Source: Candidatus Bathyarchaeota archaeon
Lineage (GTDB): Archaea; Thermoproteota; Bathyarchaeia; RBG-16-48-13; GCA-020345945
Direction of reading: 5' to 3'
Assembly (NCBI GenBank): GCA_020345945.1
Contig: CP070773.1
Coordinates: 187,109-192,483 of the forward strand
DNA: 5,375 nt
How positions within the stretch are numbered: position 1 is the first letter of the stretch; each line of letters begins with the position of its first letter. Below are positions 5,351-5,375 of this stretch, piece after piece. The position numbers and the translations under genes were made by a program. A model generated the notes under the pieces. It saw only the letters and a program-made list of their open reading frames with translations. It did not search any database and was not told the DNA's origin.

Positions 5351-5375
5351 ATGGAACGGGGAACGCATCACGGGG
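5351..5375 (+). CDS. Possible start of the next plus-strand gene (8 codons visible)
   Basis: ATG 5351 opens a frame (MERGTHHG) that runs off the window. It lies 4 nt after the TAG of the preceding fragment and is preceded by AGGA 7 nt upstream, which is the spacing expected in a tight operon. Too little is visible to name a product. Confidence 0.3.

Overview
The window looks like a piece of an uncultured archaeal genome, possibly of the Bathyarchaeia/TACK type. This is an inference from three things: Shine-Dalgarno sites of the GGAGGTGA type, dense co-directional genes, and a fused two-domain EcfA with an EcfT. No rRNA or other marker gene is present to prove it. A bacterium cannot be excluded.

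Nearly everything is on the minus strand, so the operon reads from right to left. In transcription order it holds: (1) a fused double ATPase of an energy-coupling factor (ECF) transporter, 5' truncated (about 5168 to 3624); (2) the EcfT transmembrane coupling protein (3620-2745), 3 nt behind it; (3) a previously unlisted 28-residue single-helix membrane miniprotein (2695-2609) with a near-perfect ribosome binding site; (4) a 167-nt non-coding gap with a T-rich tract, a perfect 8+8 bp inverted repeat and a possible TATA-type promoter; (5) a D-isomer-specific 2-hydroxyacid dehydrogenase (2441-1377); (6) an FGGY-family kinase resembling autoinducer-2 kinase LsrK and Bacillus YoaC (1351-1), whose 3' end lies outside the window.

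Taken together this looks like an uptake-plus-catabolism cassette. The ECF module energises import of a small molecule, the kinase phosphorylates it, and the dehydrogenase oxidises or reduces a 2-hydroxy/2-oxo acid. The dehydrogenase-kinase pair matches the yoaD-yoaC arrangement of Bacillus subtilis. No substrate-binding S component is visible, so the substrate is unknown. All four internal minus-strand genes start with TTG behind a recognisable ribosome binding site.

The right end (about 5165-5375) does not belong with the rest. The first ATPase domain loses its homology before its Walker A motif. The opposite strand there reads as the last about 58 residues of a methionine-synthase-II-like (COG0620) protein, followed after 4 nt by the start of another gene. 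Two genes truncated at their 5' ends and joined head to head suggest an inversion breakpoint. The cause may be a chimeric amplification or assembly junction, or a real rearrangement.
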